Positions 1 through 5,506 of a stretch of 5,891 nt of DNA are shown one piece after another. Origin of the DNA: JBPEXY01 sp052031065 (lineage in GTDB: Bacteria > Pseudomonadota > Gammaproteobacteria > Immundisolibacterales > Immundisolibacteraceae). The stretch is taken from NCBI GenBank assembly GCA_052031065.1, contig JBPEXY010000096.1, positions 1-5,891 on the forward strand, read 5' to 3'. Position numbers and translations under genes: made by a program. Positions within the stretch are counted from its first letter, which is position 1; each line of letters begins with the position of its first letter. Under the pieces are notes generated by a model. That model was not told where the DNA came from. It was given only the letters and a program-made list of their open reading frames with translations, and searched no databases.

Positions 1-842
1 TACTCAATATTAGCCCTGGCCAGACCAAATTTGCTGCCACAGTCGTGAGACTGCCCGACTATGCCGTAGGCTTCCACGTTTCCGCCAGACTGCAGCATCA
101 GTTGAATCGCATCGGTGAGTTGAATCTCCTCACCCACACCGGTGGGGGTGCGCTTGAACAGCCTCCATATCTGCTTATCGAGCACATAGCGGCCAGTGAT
201 AGCAAGATTGGACGGCGCCTGATCAATCGGCGGCTTCTCGACCAGCGCGTTGATCGCGACCGATTCTCCCGGCCTGACTGCCAGCCCGCCGGCATCAACT
301 ACGCCGAACGAAGAAACCTCCTCCATGGGTACCGGGTTGACCATGATCTGGCTCGCACCAGTCTGCTCATAACGCTCGATCATCGCTCTTAAGTTGGAAC
401 TACCGTCCTTCCTTCCAGTCGACTGTTCAACACCATCGGTATCGATTAACACATCGGGCAGAATCACCACACAGGGCTCATCCTCCCCAACCACCGGCAT
501 CGCCTCAAGAATCGCATGTCCCAGGCCCAGAGCCTGTCCCTGACGAATATGCATCAGGTGAGTGCCCTTTGGGGTGATCGACTGCACCTCTTCAAGCAAC
601 TGACGCTTGACCCGTCTTTCGAGCATCGTCTCCAGTTCAAACTGGGTATCAAAATGATTTGCGATCGAATTTTTACTGGAATGGGTAACCAGCACGATAT
701 CCTTGATTCCCGCCGCAGCAATTTCCTCAACGATGTACTGAATGATCGGTTTGTCTACCACCGCGAGCATCTCTTTCGGGATCGCCTTCGTCGCAGGCAA
801 CATACGCGTACCTAGTCCCGCCACTGGAACAATCGCTTTCAT
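1..842 (-). CDS. galU: UTP--glucose-1-phosphate uridylyltransferase (UDP-glucose pyrophosphorylase), C-terminus cut by window edge
   Basis: This cytoplasmic enzyme makes UDP-glucose and pyrophosphate from UTP and glucose-1-phosphate, supplying polysaccharide and glycolipid synthesis and galactose metabolism. I read 280 codons from the ATG whose complement ends at 842; the usual length is about 290-300, so roughly 10-20 residues lie off the left edge. The N-terminal nucleotide-binding signature is clear (VPVAGLGTR at residues 5-13, then LPATKAIPKEM at 15-25, and VDKP at 29-32). Other family landmarks follow in order: RQGQALGLGHA (100-110), LPDVLID (128-134), SFGVVD (178-183), VEKP (201-204), NLAITGRYVL (212-221), EIQLTDAI (239-246) and SHDCGSK (265-271). 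The start is supported by an AGGAAG ribosome site (complement of 851-856) eight bases upstream and by the family N-terminus starting at this Met. A minor departure is Ala27 where many homologues have Pro. The frame is intact, and no partner gene is visible in the window. Confidence 0.96.
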   Translation of the reverse strand, partial: MKAIVPVAGLGTRMLPATKAIPKEMLAVVDKPIIQYIVEEIAAAGIKDIVLVTHSSKNSIANHFDTQFELETMLERRVKRQLLEEVQSITPKGTHLMHIRQGQALGLGHAILEAMPVVGEDEPCVVILPDVLIDTDGVEQSTGRKDGSSNLRAMIERYEQTGASQIMVNPVPMEEVSSFGVVDAGGLAVRPGESVAINALVEKPPIDQAPSNLAITGRYVLDKQIWRLFKRTPTGVGEEIQLTDAIQLMLQSGGNVEAYGIVGQSHDCGSKFGLARANIE

Positions 843-1561
843 TTATCTCTCTTCCTGAGTAATTAATAATTTTTTATATCATTAAGTTATGAAACTTATC
901 GATAATTAACATCAACAGTAATTCTATCTATCATGCCAGGAATATGGTCCCTCATTAAGGAGGTAGATCAATCAAACCCTCCTTCACTCTGCTTCAGTTT
1001 TTCCCTGGCTCACCTTCCTCTAGCAATCACCATACCACCAACCATCCCTACCAATGCCCGTGACTGCCCAGGAGTACGGATCCAATATCGGTCGGTCGTG
1101 TCTCTGCGGCGGTAGCGATTGATCGAACCTGGACAGTAATCCATACCGGTGACAGTCTCATTAATCTGGTGACCGTATCAGAACGATCGCTTGCCGGCGC
1201 ACCGAACAACAGTGATTTCATCGCAGCGGGACTCTATACGCACCAAAGCGGTGCGATTTCCCGGAACGATAATCGGATATCAACCCTTGTTTGCGATCCA
1301 TATTGGTGATTCCCAAACCTCATTACATAGATCGCGTGCAACCCACCATTACCCGTGAACCCCCTATTTCACAGCACATAGATAAGGTTATTTCCTGCGA
1401 AGCCCAACTGTTCCGCGTTTTAGTTGGCCTCTCAGTTAGAATCGGGCCTGATTTTTGCTACGTAACCTGCGGTTGTTAACAGCGCGACACCGGGGCCCAT
1501 TACTCAAACGTTTTTCGCCCCACTCTGCATTTAGCCTCTGGGACTCAGGGAGAGCGATAAC
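843..1561. other. Intergenic stretch without a convincing gene (galU leader plus unassigned DNA)
   Basis: This is a gap of about 720 bases between two divergently oriented genes. The first 90 bases next to galU are strongly AT-rich, as expected for a promoter and leader, but I could not settle on one clear -35/-10 pair. From about 930 onward the base composition rises. Several short open frames exist on both strands (for example plus 933-1115, plus 1064-1309, minus about 1013-1144). None has a good start and ribosome site together, and I recognise none of the products. The frame at 1064-1309 has the most protein-like composition and could be a decayed gene. The last stretch before 1562 contains the ribosome site of the next gene. 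Confidence 0.6.
883..898. repeat. Small inverted repeat in the galU leader
   Basis: TAAGTT (883-888) and AACTTA (893-898) are perfect complements separated by the four bases ATGA. The partly overlapping 8-base palindrome TATCGATA lies at 897-904. Both sit 40-60 bases upstream of the galU start in very AT-rich DNA. They could form part of an operator, but short palindromes are common by chance in such sequence. Confidence 0.3.
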
Positions 1562-2512
1562 ATGGAGACGGTTTCCACCACACCAAAGACAAATCCAGTT
1601 GAGGCCAGGACGGCTGCAGAAATAGCGATGCAGCCCCAATTCACCGCTGTGCAGTTTTACACCCTGTTTGACGGCCTGCAGCTTATCCGCGAGCTAGTGG
1701 CCCTGTTTCGAACCGTACAGAGGTTTCGTGGAGCGAGTATCGCCTGGGCCGCCGGTGATAACAGTTTCGAACGGACCAACCTGGAACTTGTCGATGAGCT
1801 GGGCCGCAACCGGGTGATGCTGGAGCTATTCCGTACTACGCGACACGACCTGCTTTCACAAAGCGAATGGCGAACTCTCAACACCGGGCTCGACACCGTG
1901 GTGACCCAGGTCGCGGCGGGTGAGCACCTGGCCAATTACGAACACAAATCAGAACTATTACAGCTCATCATTCGGCTAATACAGAGAGTAGCCAGCAGCA
2001 GAAACTATTTTTCCGGCAGTTTTCAAAGCGACCGCCTTAACGAATGCAGGAAGTTCGCCAGCGCTGAGAGCGACCGTGACCTGATCCGGCTGGTGTTTCT
2101 GGAAGTTCTGCAATTCACCGAAACTATCGGCCGGCTGCGCGGACTGGCGACCTATGCCGCTGTTATCGGCGACGTAGATCACCGGCTTGCCGATCAGCTC
2201 GAAGCCATTGTTGTCTCAGTTCACCAGCAGCTGGAGCAGTTCCGCGCCCACGCGAGCGGATTCCAGCACTACGCGTTGAAGGGCATCCCCTCGCTGGTGG
2301 AGCGACAGGTCAACGAGACCAAACTGCTTGAACTGACCCGGGCGATCAAAATCGGCATTATCAACCACGCCGAAGCAACCCTGGATGGCCAGGCACTGTT
2401 TCAGATGGCAACCGAGGTAATCGATATTCACCTGCAGATCGTCTACCAGACCATCGACTACCTGAACGCGAAAACCCAGCATCGACTGCACTGCTGGTAT
2501 CACGGCGGTTAA
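1562..2512 (+). CDS. Soluble helical protein with duplicated R-x-R-G motif, probable nitrate/nitrite-sensing (NIT-like) domain protein
   Basis: This is a complete 316-residue protein. It has no signal peptide and no membrane segment, and its pattern suggests an all-helical cytoplasmic protein. The motif QRFRGASIAWAAGD (residues 53-66) and a second copy GRLRGLATYAAVIGD (190-204) are about 137 residues apart. Each is followed by a long amphipathic helix, so the protein looks like two related halves. Helical bundles with an R-[HFR]-RG-[LA]-S-type motif are typical of NIT domains, which sense nitrate and nitrite in proteins such as NasR; the assignment here is inference from that resemblance. No DNA-binding, kinase, GGDEF or chemoreceptor output domain is present, so any signal would have to pass through a partner. 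The ATG is supported by AGGGAGAG at 1547-1554, seven bases upstream. The gene stands alone: the nearest gene is 282 bases downstream. Alternatively it may belong to an uncharacterised helical family. Confidence 0.55.
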   Translation: METVSTTPKTNPVEARTAAEIAMQPQFTAVQFYTLFDGLQLIRELVALFRTVQRFRGASIAWAAGDNSFERTNLELVDELGRNRVMLELFRTTRHDLLSQSEWRTLNTGLDTVVTQVAAGEHLANYEHKSELLQLIIRLIQRVASSRNYFSGSFQSDRLNECRKFASAESDRDLIRLVFLEVLQFTETIGRLRGLATYAAVIGDVDHRLADQLEAIVVSVHQQLEQFRAHASGFQHYALKGIPSLVERQVNETKLLELTRAIKIGIINHAEATLDGQALFQMATEVIDIHLQIVYQTIDYLNAKTQHRLHCWYHGG

Positions 2513-2599
2513 CAGCCTGGCTTTAACACAGCCCTCGCGACAACGGAACCTCAACCAGCCAGAACCGCATCGAGCCAAATTCCCCACCGGGCTGTACTC

Positions 2600-2628
2600 G
2601 CGGTTGCAGACCGCTACGCTCTGAGCGG
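2600..2628. repeat. Two overlapping, mutually exclusive short hairpins
   Basis: GCGGT (2600-2604) pairs perfectly with ACCGC (2610-2614) over a five-base loop. CCGCT (2611-2615), which shares most of that second arm, pairs with AGCGG (2624-2628) over an eight-base loop. Only one stem could form at a time. They lie about 90 bases after the end of the upstream gene and 170 before the MFS gene. No T-run follows either stem, so this is not an ordinary intrinsic terminator. The stems are short and may be chance in GC-rich sequence. Confidence 0.25.
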
Positions 2629-2794
2629 CAATATCAATTCAGACCGAATCCACAGATCCGCTGCCAGGCCCTGCCATATCCAGAGCTCTACGATCGCGCT
2701 GGTCCTGCTATCCTTGTAACCACACCCACCCTCAAACCTGCGCCCAACTCAGGGCTTTGCCGACCGTTCACGCTTACAGGCCTGACCCCACACC

Positions 2795-4360
2795 ATGACA
2801 CAGATGCCAGGCTCAGAGGGCAACTTCGACGCCAGGACCGGCCACTGGCTGCTGACGACAGTAATCATCGGCTCGGCAATGGCATTTATCGACGGCAGTG
2901 GTCTGAACGTCGCGATGCCGGTAATGCAGCGAGAATTTGGCGTCGATACCGCTACCATGCAATGGGTCGTCGAAGCCTATATGGTGCTGCTGGCCGCGCT
3001 CACCCTGATCGGCGGTGCCCTCGGAGATCAATATGGCCGCCGGCGCTGCTACGCTATCGGTATTGCCCTGTTTGCGCTGGCATCATTGGTCGCGGCGGCA
3101 GCGCAAACCCCACAGCAACTGATTGCTGCCAGAGCGCTACAGGGACTCGGCGGCGCACTGCTGATACCTGGTGGCTTAGCTCTGATCGGTGGCTATTTTC
3201 CGCCGCTGGAGCGTGGCAAGGCAATCGGCACCTGGGCAGCATTTGGTGCCGTTGCCGGCATGTTGGCACCGCTACTGGCCGGTTGGCTGGTCGAACAGCT
3301 CTCCTGGCGGTGGATATTCATCATTAACCTGCCGCTATCGGTCACTGCACTGACCATGCTGTTCAGCCGCGTTCCCGAAAGCCATGACCCGTCCATTCGC
3401 GGCCTGCCCGACTGGCGGGGCGGGCTATTGGCCAGCTGCGGACTGGCACTGCTAATTTTTGCTCTGCTGGAGATACCCCGTCGCAACCAGCCTGACACCG
3501 TGCTCACAACCGAACTACTACTGTTCTCGGCAACCAGCGGCATACTATTGCTCACACTGTTTCTGTTTCACGAGCGGCGGCGGGAACAACAGGGCCAACT
3601 GGCGATGATGCCGCCAAGTCTGTTTCAATCCCGACAGTTTTCCGGCGTTAATCTGGCAACCCTGCTGCTCTATACCAGCCTCAACGGCGCCCTGTTTTTT
3701 TTGCCCTTTTTTCTGATCCAGGCGCGCGCACTCACGCCCACTCAGGCCGGCGCAACCCTGATGCCAATGAGTATCGGCATATTCCTGCTGTCGCGCTGGG
3801 CAGGCCGACTGGCCACCGACAACCCCCGCCCCCTGCTGTTGTGGGGGCCGCTGCTGGTTGCATGCGCTTACTGGCTGCTCGGCGCAGCGGGTCAGGGTCT
3901 GAGCTACACCCTGTCAGTACTGCCGGCGATGGCGCTGGTCGGCATCGGCATGGGCATGACCATCGCCCCCATCACCAATGTTGCCCTGGGCTCAGTCGAT
4001 ACCCGCCATTCAGGTATCGCGTCAGGTATCAACAACGCAGTGGCGCGGCTCTCGGCGGTTTTGGGTATTGCCCTGTTTGGACTGGTGCTTTCCTTCAGTT
4101 TTAACCGACAGCTGGACCAAAGCCTGGCACAGATCGATGCCGACAAAACCACCATCAGCCATTTTGCCAGCGAGAAGACCAGGCTGGCGGCAGCGCAACC
4201 GCCGACCCATTTGAATGAAACAGAACAACAGCGCATCCAGCATCTGGTATCCACCGCCTTTGCCGGTGGCTTTACCCTCATTTGCCACGCTGCGGCGCTG
4301 CTCGCACTCGCCACATCCATCTGTTTCTGGCTGACGTTACCGAAGCAGTGGCACCATTAG
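2795..4360 (+). CDS. MFS transporter, DHA2 (EmrB/QacA-like) 14-helix drug:proton antiporter family
   Basis: This is an inner-membrane exporter of 521 residues, the expected size for the DHA2 branch of the major facilitator superfamily, which extrudes drugs or other amphipathic compounds using the proton gradient. About 14 hydrophobic segments can be read (roughly at 18-40, 57-75, 85-103, 107-130, 143-163, 171-191, 208-227, 241-259, 285-308, 316-335, 347-366, 373-396, 418-437 and 491-515). Signature motifs are present: FIDGSGLNVAMP in helix 1 (31-42, the D1-type motif), GALGDQYGRRR between helices 2 and 3 (74-84, motif A), ARALQGLGGALLIPGG in helix 4 (112-127, motif B) and a helix 5 motif C variant ending SWRW (170-173), with Ala where Gly is common. 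A polar loop at 438-490 precedes the last helix. An in-frame TGA at 2783-2785 limits the start to ATG 2795 or ATG 2804; neither has a good ribosome site. No periplasmic adaptor or outer-membrane channel gene and no regulator is adjacent, so the substrate is unknown. Confidence 0.92.
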   Translation: MTQMPGSEGNFDARTGHWLLTTVIIGSAMAFIDGSGLNVAMPVMQREFGVDTATMQWVVEAYMVLLAALTLIGGALGDQYGRRRCYAIGIALFALASLVAAAAQTPQQLIAARALQGLGGALLIPGGLALIGGYFPPLERGKAIGTWAAFGAVAGMLAPLLAGWLVEQLSWRWIFIINLPLSVTALTMLFSRVPESHDPSIRGLPDWRGGLLASCGLALLIFALLEIPRRNQPDTVLTTELLLFSATSGILLLTLFLFHERRREQQGQLAMMPPSLFQSRQFSGVNLATLLLYTSLNGALFFLPFFLIQARALTPTQAGATLMPMSIGIFLLSRWAGRLATDNPRPLLLWGPLLVACAYWLLGAAGQGLSYTLSVLPAMALVGIGMGMTIAPITNVALGSVDTRHSGIASGINNAVARLSAVLGIALFGLVLSFSFNRQLDQSLAQIDADKTTISHFASEKTRLAAAQPPTHLNETEQQRIQHLVSTAFAGGFTLICHAAALLALATSICFWLTLPKQWHH

Positions 4361-4380
4361 CCCCAGGCACCCGCGGCTAA
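4357..4380. repeat. Inverted repeat over the MFS stop codon
   Basis: TTAGCC (4357-4362), which includes the TAG stop of the transporter gene, is the perfect complement of GGCTAA (4375-4380), with a 12-base spacer. It could fold at the 3' end of the transcript, but no T-run follows on either strand. Confidence 0.3.
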
Positions 4381-4472
4381 ACAGAGGCTGCCGAATCGCC
4401 ATTCCGGTACAGATCAACCTCGTCTTGCTGATCGATCCGTTCAGCGCCCCAACTCACAAAGCTCACCGTGAC

Positions 4473-4485
4473 CTGGCCGGGCCAG
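4473..4485 (+). terminator. Possible weak terminator hairpin after the MFS gene
   Basis: CTGGC (4473-4477) and GCCAG (4481-4485) flank a CGG loop, giving a compact GC-rich stem directly followed by TTT on the plus strand. It lies in the space between the convergent transporter and peptidase genes, where a terminator is expected. The T tract is only three bases long and the stem is 112 bases after the stop, so this is tentative. Confidence 0.22.
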
Positions 4486-4491
4486 TTTGGC

Positions 4492-4531
4492 CGCAATCAA
4501 ACTGAACAACAGGTTTCCCTGCGTGATTGCG
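4492..4531. repeat. 8-bp inverted repeat in the convergent intergenic region
   Basis: CGCAATCA (4492-4499) and TGATTGCG (4524-4531) are perfect complements around a 24-base spacer. They lie 44-83 bases past the end of the minus-strand peptidase gene and could form a stem at the 3' end of either convergent transcript. No long T-run is attached, so the function is open. Confidence 0.35.
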
Positions 4532-4574
4532 CGCAGCTACTCCGGCGAGTCTCAAAGCTGGCCCTGATCAACTA

Positions 4575-4985
4575 TTAAAGGTGCACCTCGATAGACCACT
4601 TTGGTTTCATTCTTCCAAAATCGGTCCGCAGGTTATTGTTGAGCGCTTTCTTTGAATCCAGCACATACTGCCTGTCTGCATCGCGCACAAACACAACCCA
4701 ATGCCAATAGGGTTTGCCCTGTTCCAGGTGCCACTTGATGGATAGCAGCGCGCAATCGGGTAGCTTATCCCAGCCTTGAAACCGCCTTTCGTTACGCGCC
4801 GTTTCAAAGCCTAATCTGGATAACAACCGTCGAATCATCCCAGTATCGGACCAGAGCGCTTCATCTTCCGCATGAATCCCCAAACTGTTTGCAACCTGCC
4901 TGGCTTGCTGGTACGAAATACCAGCAATTGCCGCAGCACTGGCGATACCACACCCGGAGATCTCTTCCTGAATGACTGGGTTCAT
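4575..4985 (-). CDS. Stand-alone papain-like cysteine peptidase, C39-related
   Basis: This is a complete 136-residue protein consisting of a single peptidase-like domain. The N-terminus reads VIQEEISGCGIASAAAIAG (residues 4-22), giving Gln6 as oxyanion-hole residue and Cys12 as nucleophile. His95 lies in YWHWVVFV (93-100) and Asp110 in QYVLDSK (106-112). The spacing Gln-6-Cys-83-His-15-Asp closely follows the C39 peptidase layout known from bacteriocin-processing ABC transporters such as ComA. Those enzymes cut leader peptides after a double glycine, but are normally fused to membrane and ATPase domains, which are absent here. No signal peptide is visible, so a cytoplasmic location is likely. 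The start is fixed by the proximity of Gln6 and Cys12 to the N-terminus; only a weak AGGTG lies upstream at a long spacing. The gene is convergent with the MFS gene and has its own probable promoter. The substrate is unknown; activity as an amidase, transglutaminase-like enzyme or protease is possible. Confidence 0.78.
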   Translation of the reverse strand: MNPVIQEEISGCGIASAAAIAGISYQQARQVANSLGIHAEDEALWSDTGMIRRLLSRLGFETARNERRFQGWDKLPDCALLSIKWHLEQGKPYWHWVVFVRDADRQYVLDSKKALNNNLRTDFGRMKPKWSIEVHL

Positions 4986-5038
4986 AACGTTTTTTGCACC
5001 TGGCTGCTCAGGAGCTCTGTTCTAAGGACTCGGTCTGA

Positions 5039-5067
5039 TTTATGTGTTAAGCGGCTTACGCTGGCAA
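5039..5067 (-). promoter_or_regulatory. Candidate sigma-70 promoter of the C39-like peptidase gene
   Basis: Read on the minus strand, TTGCCA (complement of 5062-5067; five of six matches to the -35 consensus) is followed after exactly 17 bases by CATAAA (complement of 5039-5044; four of six to the -10 consensus). Transcription would start near 5032, leaving a leader of about 45-50 bases before the ATG at 4985. The fit in spacing and position is good, but no experimental support is visible in the sequence. Confidence 0.42.
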
Positions 5068-5084
5068 GGATGGCCCGCTATCCA

Positions 5085-5102
5085 AACAAGTTGTTCAACA
5101 AG
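5085..5102. promoter_or_regulatory. Palindrome with flanking direct repeat, possible operator
   Basis: TTGTTCAACAA (5091-5101) is a perfect odd palindrome of five bases around a central C. AACAAG occurs twice as a direct repeat at 5085-5090 and 5097-5102. It lies about 20 bases upstream of the candidate -35 box of the peptidase gene, a place where an activator could bind. The element is short and unassigned to any known regulator. Confidence 0.25.
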
Positions 5103-5263
5103 CAGACCAGCCATTCAGAATAATGCATTTCGGGATTTGCCTTCGCTGAGTATGCGGGTGCGGCAGCCAGAAAGCCGGGGGCAGGGCCAGAAGCCGGGCT
5201 CGACAAGATACGAGGTCTTGCAATCACGCATCAAGTTAGCTGGATGTATTAACTGCGCAATTG

Positions 5264-5283
5264 ACGGTCGAATAGTCGACCGT
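5264..5283. repeat. Perfect 8-bp inverted repeat (ACGGTCGA / TCGACCGT)
   Basis: ACGGTCGA (5264-5271) and TCGACCGT (5276-5283) are exact complements around the four-base loop ATAG. After one mismatch, two more T-A pairs extend the symmetry to 5261 and 5286. No T-run follows on either strand, so a terminator is unlikely. It lies 220 bases upstream of the TonB receptor start and 280 bases from the peptidase start, so it could be a regulator site, a structured RNA element or a small mobile-repeat end. Confidence 0.45.
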
Positions 5284-5492
5284 AAACCGGCCTGCAAATC
5301 AGTTCATCCGGGACGGCACCCCTAGCAAATTCAACTACTCCGCAATCCGCCACTGCGACAAAATGCCACATTCCCGCCGCGCCTCGGTTCTACCAGAATA
5401 GCCCCCCATTTTAACTGTCACCAGACACCATCACATTGTTAGCGCTGCGCACCACCCAGGCGTGGATGCCGCGTTTGTGAGAATTTACCCTG

Positions 5493-5506
5493 AAGGAAAG
5501 GTTTTG
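5493..5506 (+). promoter_or_regulatory. Ribosome binding site that fixes a TTG start for the TonB receptor
   Basis: AAGGAAAGG (5493-5501) contains a purine-rich AAGGA core ending six bases before TTG at 5504-5506. No ATG lies in this frame before the mature region of the protein, and the frame is closed upstream by TAG at 5399-5401. A GTG at 5477 is the main alternative, but it lacks a ribosome site and would add polar residues ahead of the signal peptide. Confidence 0.7.

Larger units (their letters stand above)
4986..5503. other. Divergent intergenic region with palindromes and no convincing gene
   Basis: About 520 bases separate the minus-strand peptidase gene from the plus-strand TonB receptor. 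The left part holds the probable peptidase promoter and a small palindrome. The middle part (about 5115-5325) stays open in frames on both strands, but those frames have no proper ribosome sites and no recognisable product; it also contains a near-repeated element (GCCAGAAAGCCGGG at 5166-5179 and GCCAGAAGCCGGG at 5186-5198). A strong inverted repeat lies at 5264-5283. The rightmost 200 bases should hold the receptor promoter, but I could not pick a clear sigma-70 pair. Confidence 0.55.

Noticed and set aside
45..815. Plus-strand frames inside galU (45-392, 516-815)
   Set aside because: They are shadows of the unmistakable galU frame on the minus strand.
957..964. Perfect Shine-Dalgarno-like AAGGAGGT; on the other strand it reads like the CCTCC end of 16S rRNA
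   Set aside because: No ATG, GTG or TTG follows at a usable distance, and the sequence around it on the minus strand does not match the conserved 16S 3' region beyond the short tail. Treated as coincidence.
933..1115. Plus-strand 60-codon frame
   Set aside because: It has no ribosome site and a Pro/Ser/Thr-biased low-information product, and it overlaps other short frames; judged non-coding.
1402..1441. GCCCAAC ... GTTGGCC and GTTAGAA, resembling the ends of an integron attC site
   Set aside because: The two halves are only about 26 bases apart, shorter than real attC sites; neither 3' half fully fits GTTRRRY; and there is no cassette-like gene array or integrase.
2216..2587. Minus-strand 123-codon frame
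   Set aside because: It lies antisense to the NIT-like gene, which has a good start, ribosome site and coherent helical protein; the antisense product has no recognisable feature.
4872..5325. Plus-strand frames 4872-5123 and 5044-5325
   Set aside because: The first overlaps the peptidase gene antisense and both lack ribosome sites; products have no recognisable domain and Arg-rich, random-looking composition.
5284..5440. Faint resemblance to a cobalamin riboswitch (CTGCAAATC, CACCCCTAGCAA, GCCACTG, GTCACCAGAC pieces) ahead of a TonB receptor
   Set aside because: The highly conserved core and B12 box are too degenerate and partly out of order, and the receptor plug does not look like BtuB. 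A covariance search with the cobalamin riboswitch model (RF00174) would settle it: a significant hit would revive the idea.
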